A stretch of DNA of 64,000 bases, taken from contig JABFGC010000001.1 in assembly GCA_013112685.1 (NCBI GenBank), positions 1,302,001 to 1,366,000 of the forward strand, given 5' to 3'. The stretch comes from Chloroflexota bacterium. Lineage in GTDB: Bacteria > Chloroflexota > Anaerolineae > Anaerolineales > Villigracilaceae. Within the stretch, counting starts at the first letter, position 1. Every line of letters starts with the position of its first letter. The notes under the pieces were generated by a model. The model did no database searches. It was not told where the DNA came from and was given only the letters and a program-made list of their open reading frames with translations. Both the position numbers and the translations under genes were made by a program. Shown piece after piece: positions 63,788 through 64,000 of this stretch.

Positions 63788-64000
63788 ATGATCCCGTCAT
63801 CCGCGTCGAACGCCTGGGCAAGAGTTACCGCATCGGTCAACTTCAATCCCACCGGACCTTGCAGGAATCCCTGTCAAACGCCGCAAAACTTCCAGTGCGC
63901 GCCCTCCGCTCACTCGTCAGGAAAGAGGCGGGGAGACCGTCGAAGAATCCCACGATCTGGGCATTGAAAGATGTCTCGTTCGAGATTCGCAAAGGCGAGG
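63784..64000 (+). CDS. ABC polysaccharide exporter, ATP-binding subunit (Wzt-like), N-terminal part
   Basis: Only the first 72 residues are inside the window: MNDPVIRVERLGKSYRIGQL, then a basic insert (KLPVRALRSLVRKEAGRPSK) and WALKDVSFEIRKGE, just ahead of the expected Walker A. The insert before WALKDVSF is typical of Wzt/TagH-type ATPases. It is partial at the right edge. Confidence 0.88.
   Translation, partial: MNDPVIRVERLGKSYRIGQLQSHRTLQESLSNAAKLPVRALRSLVRKEAGRPSKNPTIWALKDVSFEIRKGE

Noticed and set aside
1..64000. tRNA and rRNA genes, insertion sequences, integrases
   Set aside because: I saw no cloverleaf or rRNA-like sequence and no transposase or integrase motifs in any frame. A dedicated tRNA scan was not possible.

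Overview
The window looks like a chromosome fragment from a flagellated monoderm bacterium, most plausibly Chloroflexota, class Anaerolineae. This is inference: there is no rRNA or other phylogenetic marker here. It rests on a near-complete flagellar and chemotaxis locus with no flgA, flgH or flgI (no P or L ring genes), a CheC/CheD/CheX adaptation set, an MmpS-like protein, and moderately high GC with small palindromic repeats between genes.

Layout. 1-2265: end of fliA, a SwrB-like small protein, flgF and flgG. 2239-5497: a sigma-28 promoter, then flgM-flgN-flgK-flgL. 5659-5949: csrA. 6173-12359: chemotaxis operon cheA-cheC-cheD-cheY-cheB-cheR-cheX. 12394-12795 (minus): MmpS-like protein. 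12880-17438: fliC with a long leader carrying CsrA-type sites, then fliD, flaG and fliS. 17473-28948: basal body, export and hook operon flgC-fliE-fliF-fliG-fliH-fliI-fliJ-lytic transglycosylase-flgB-fliK-flgD-TIGR02530-like-flgE. 29119-30671 (minus): M23 peptidase and a PilZ/YcgR-like protein. 30795-34450: two glycosyltransferase-like proteins and a FGE-fold protein. 34461-36889 (minus): response regulator and histidine kinase. 37579-42183: acyl-CoA dehydrogenase, a lipoprotein with a PCMT domain, and a membrane spermidine-synthase-like protein. 42606-51059 (minus): an operon of a GNAT acetyltransferase, a DUF6916-like protein, a giant secreted Ig-like/beta-helix protein and three phage-tail-collar proteins, followed by a small Tat-signal protein. 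51704-64000: a surface-polysaccharide cluster with a PMT-type mannosyltransferase, one GT4 and six GT2 glycosyltransferases, a Glf-like FAD enzyme and an ABC-2 exporter that runs off the window edge.

How the genes work together. FliA/FlgM and CsrA form a recognisable flagellar control circuit. A sigma-28 site precedes flgM, a weaker one precedes fliC, and the fliC leader has an AGGA-loop hairpin plus a GGA overlapping the Shine-Dalgarno, much like the hag leader of Bacillus. Three other flagellum-related start points share TTTACT-N21-TANNNT. The lytic transglycosylase and M23 peptidase both lack Sec signals and share a short N-terminal motif, suggesting export through the flagellar machine.

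Sequence quality warning. About 29 single-base indels break otherwise intact genes, mostly +1 in short G or C runs. Translating through them restores conserved proteins, so I treat them as consensus errors and give full gene spans; such genes cannot be read from one frame. The best candidate for an undescribed system is the GNAT / DUF6916 / giant secreted protein / triple collar operon at 43107-51059. Three families of small palindromic repeats (here called A, B and C) are also present.
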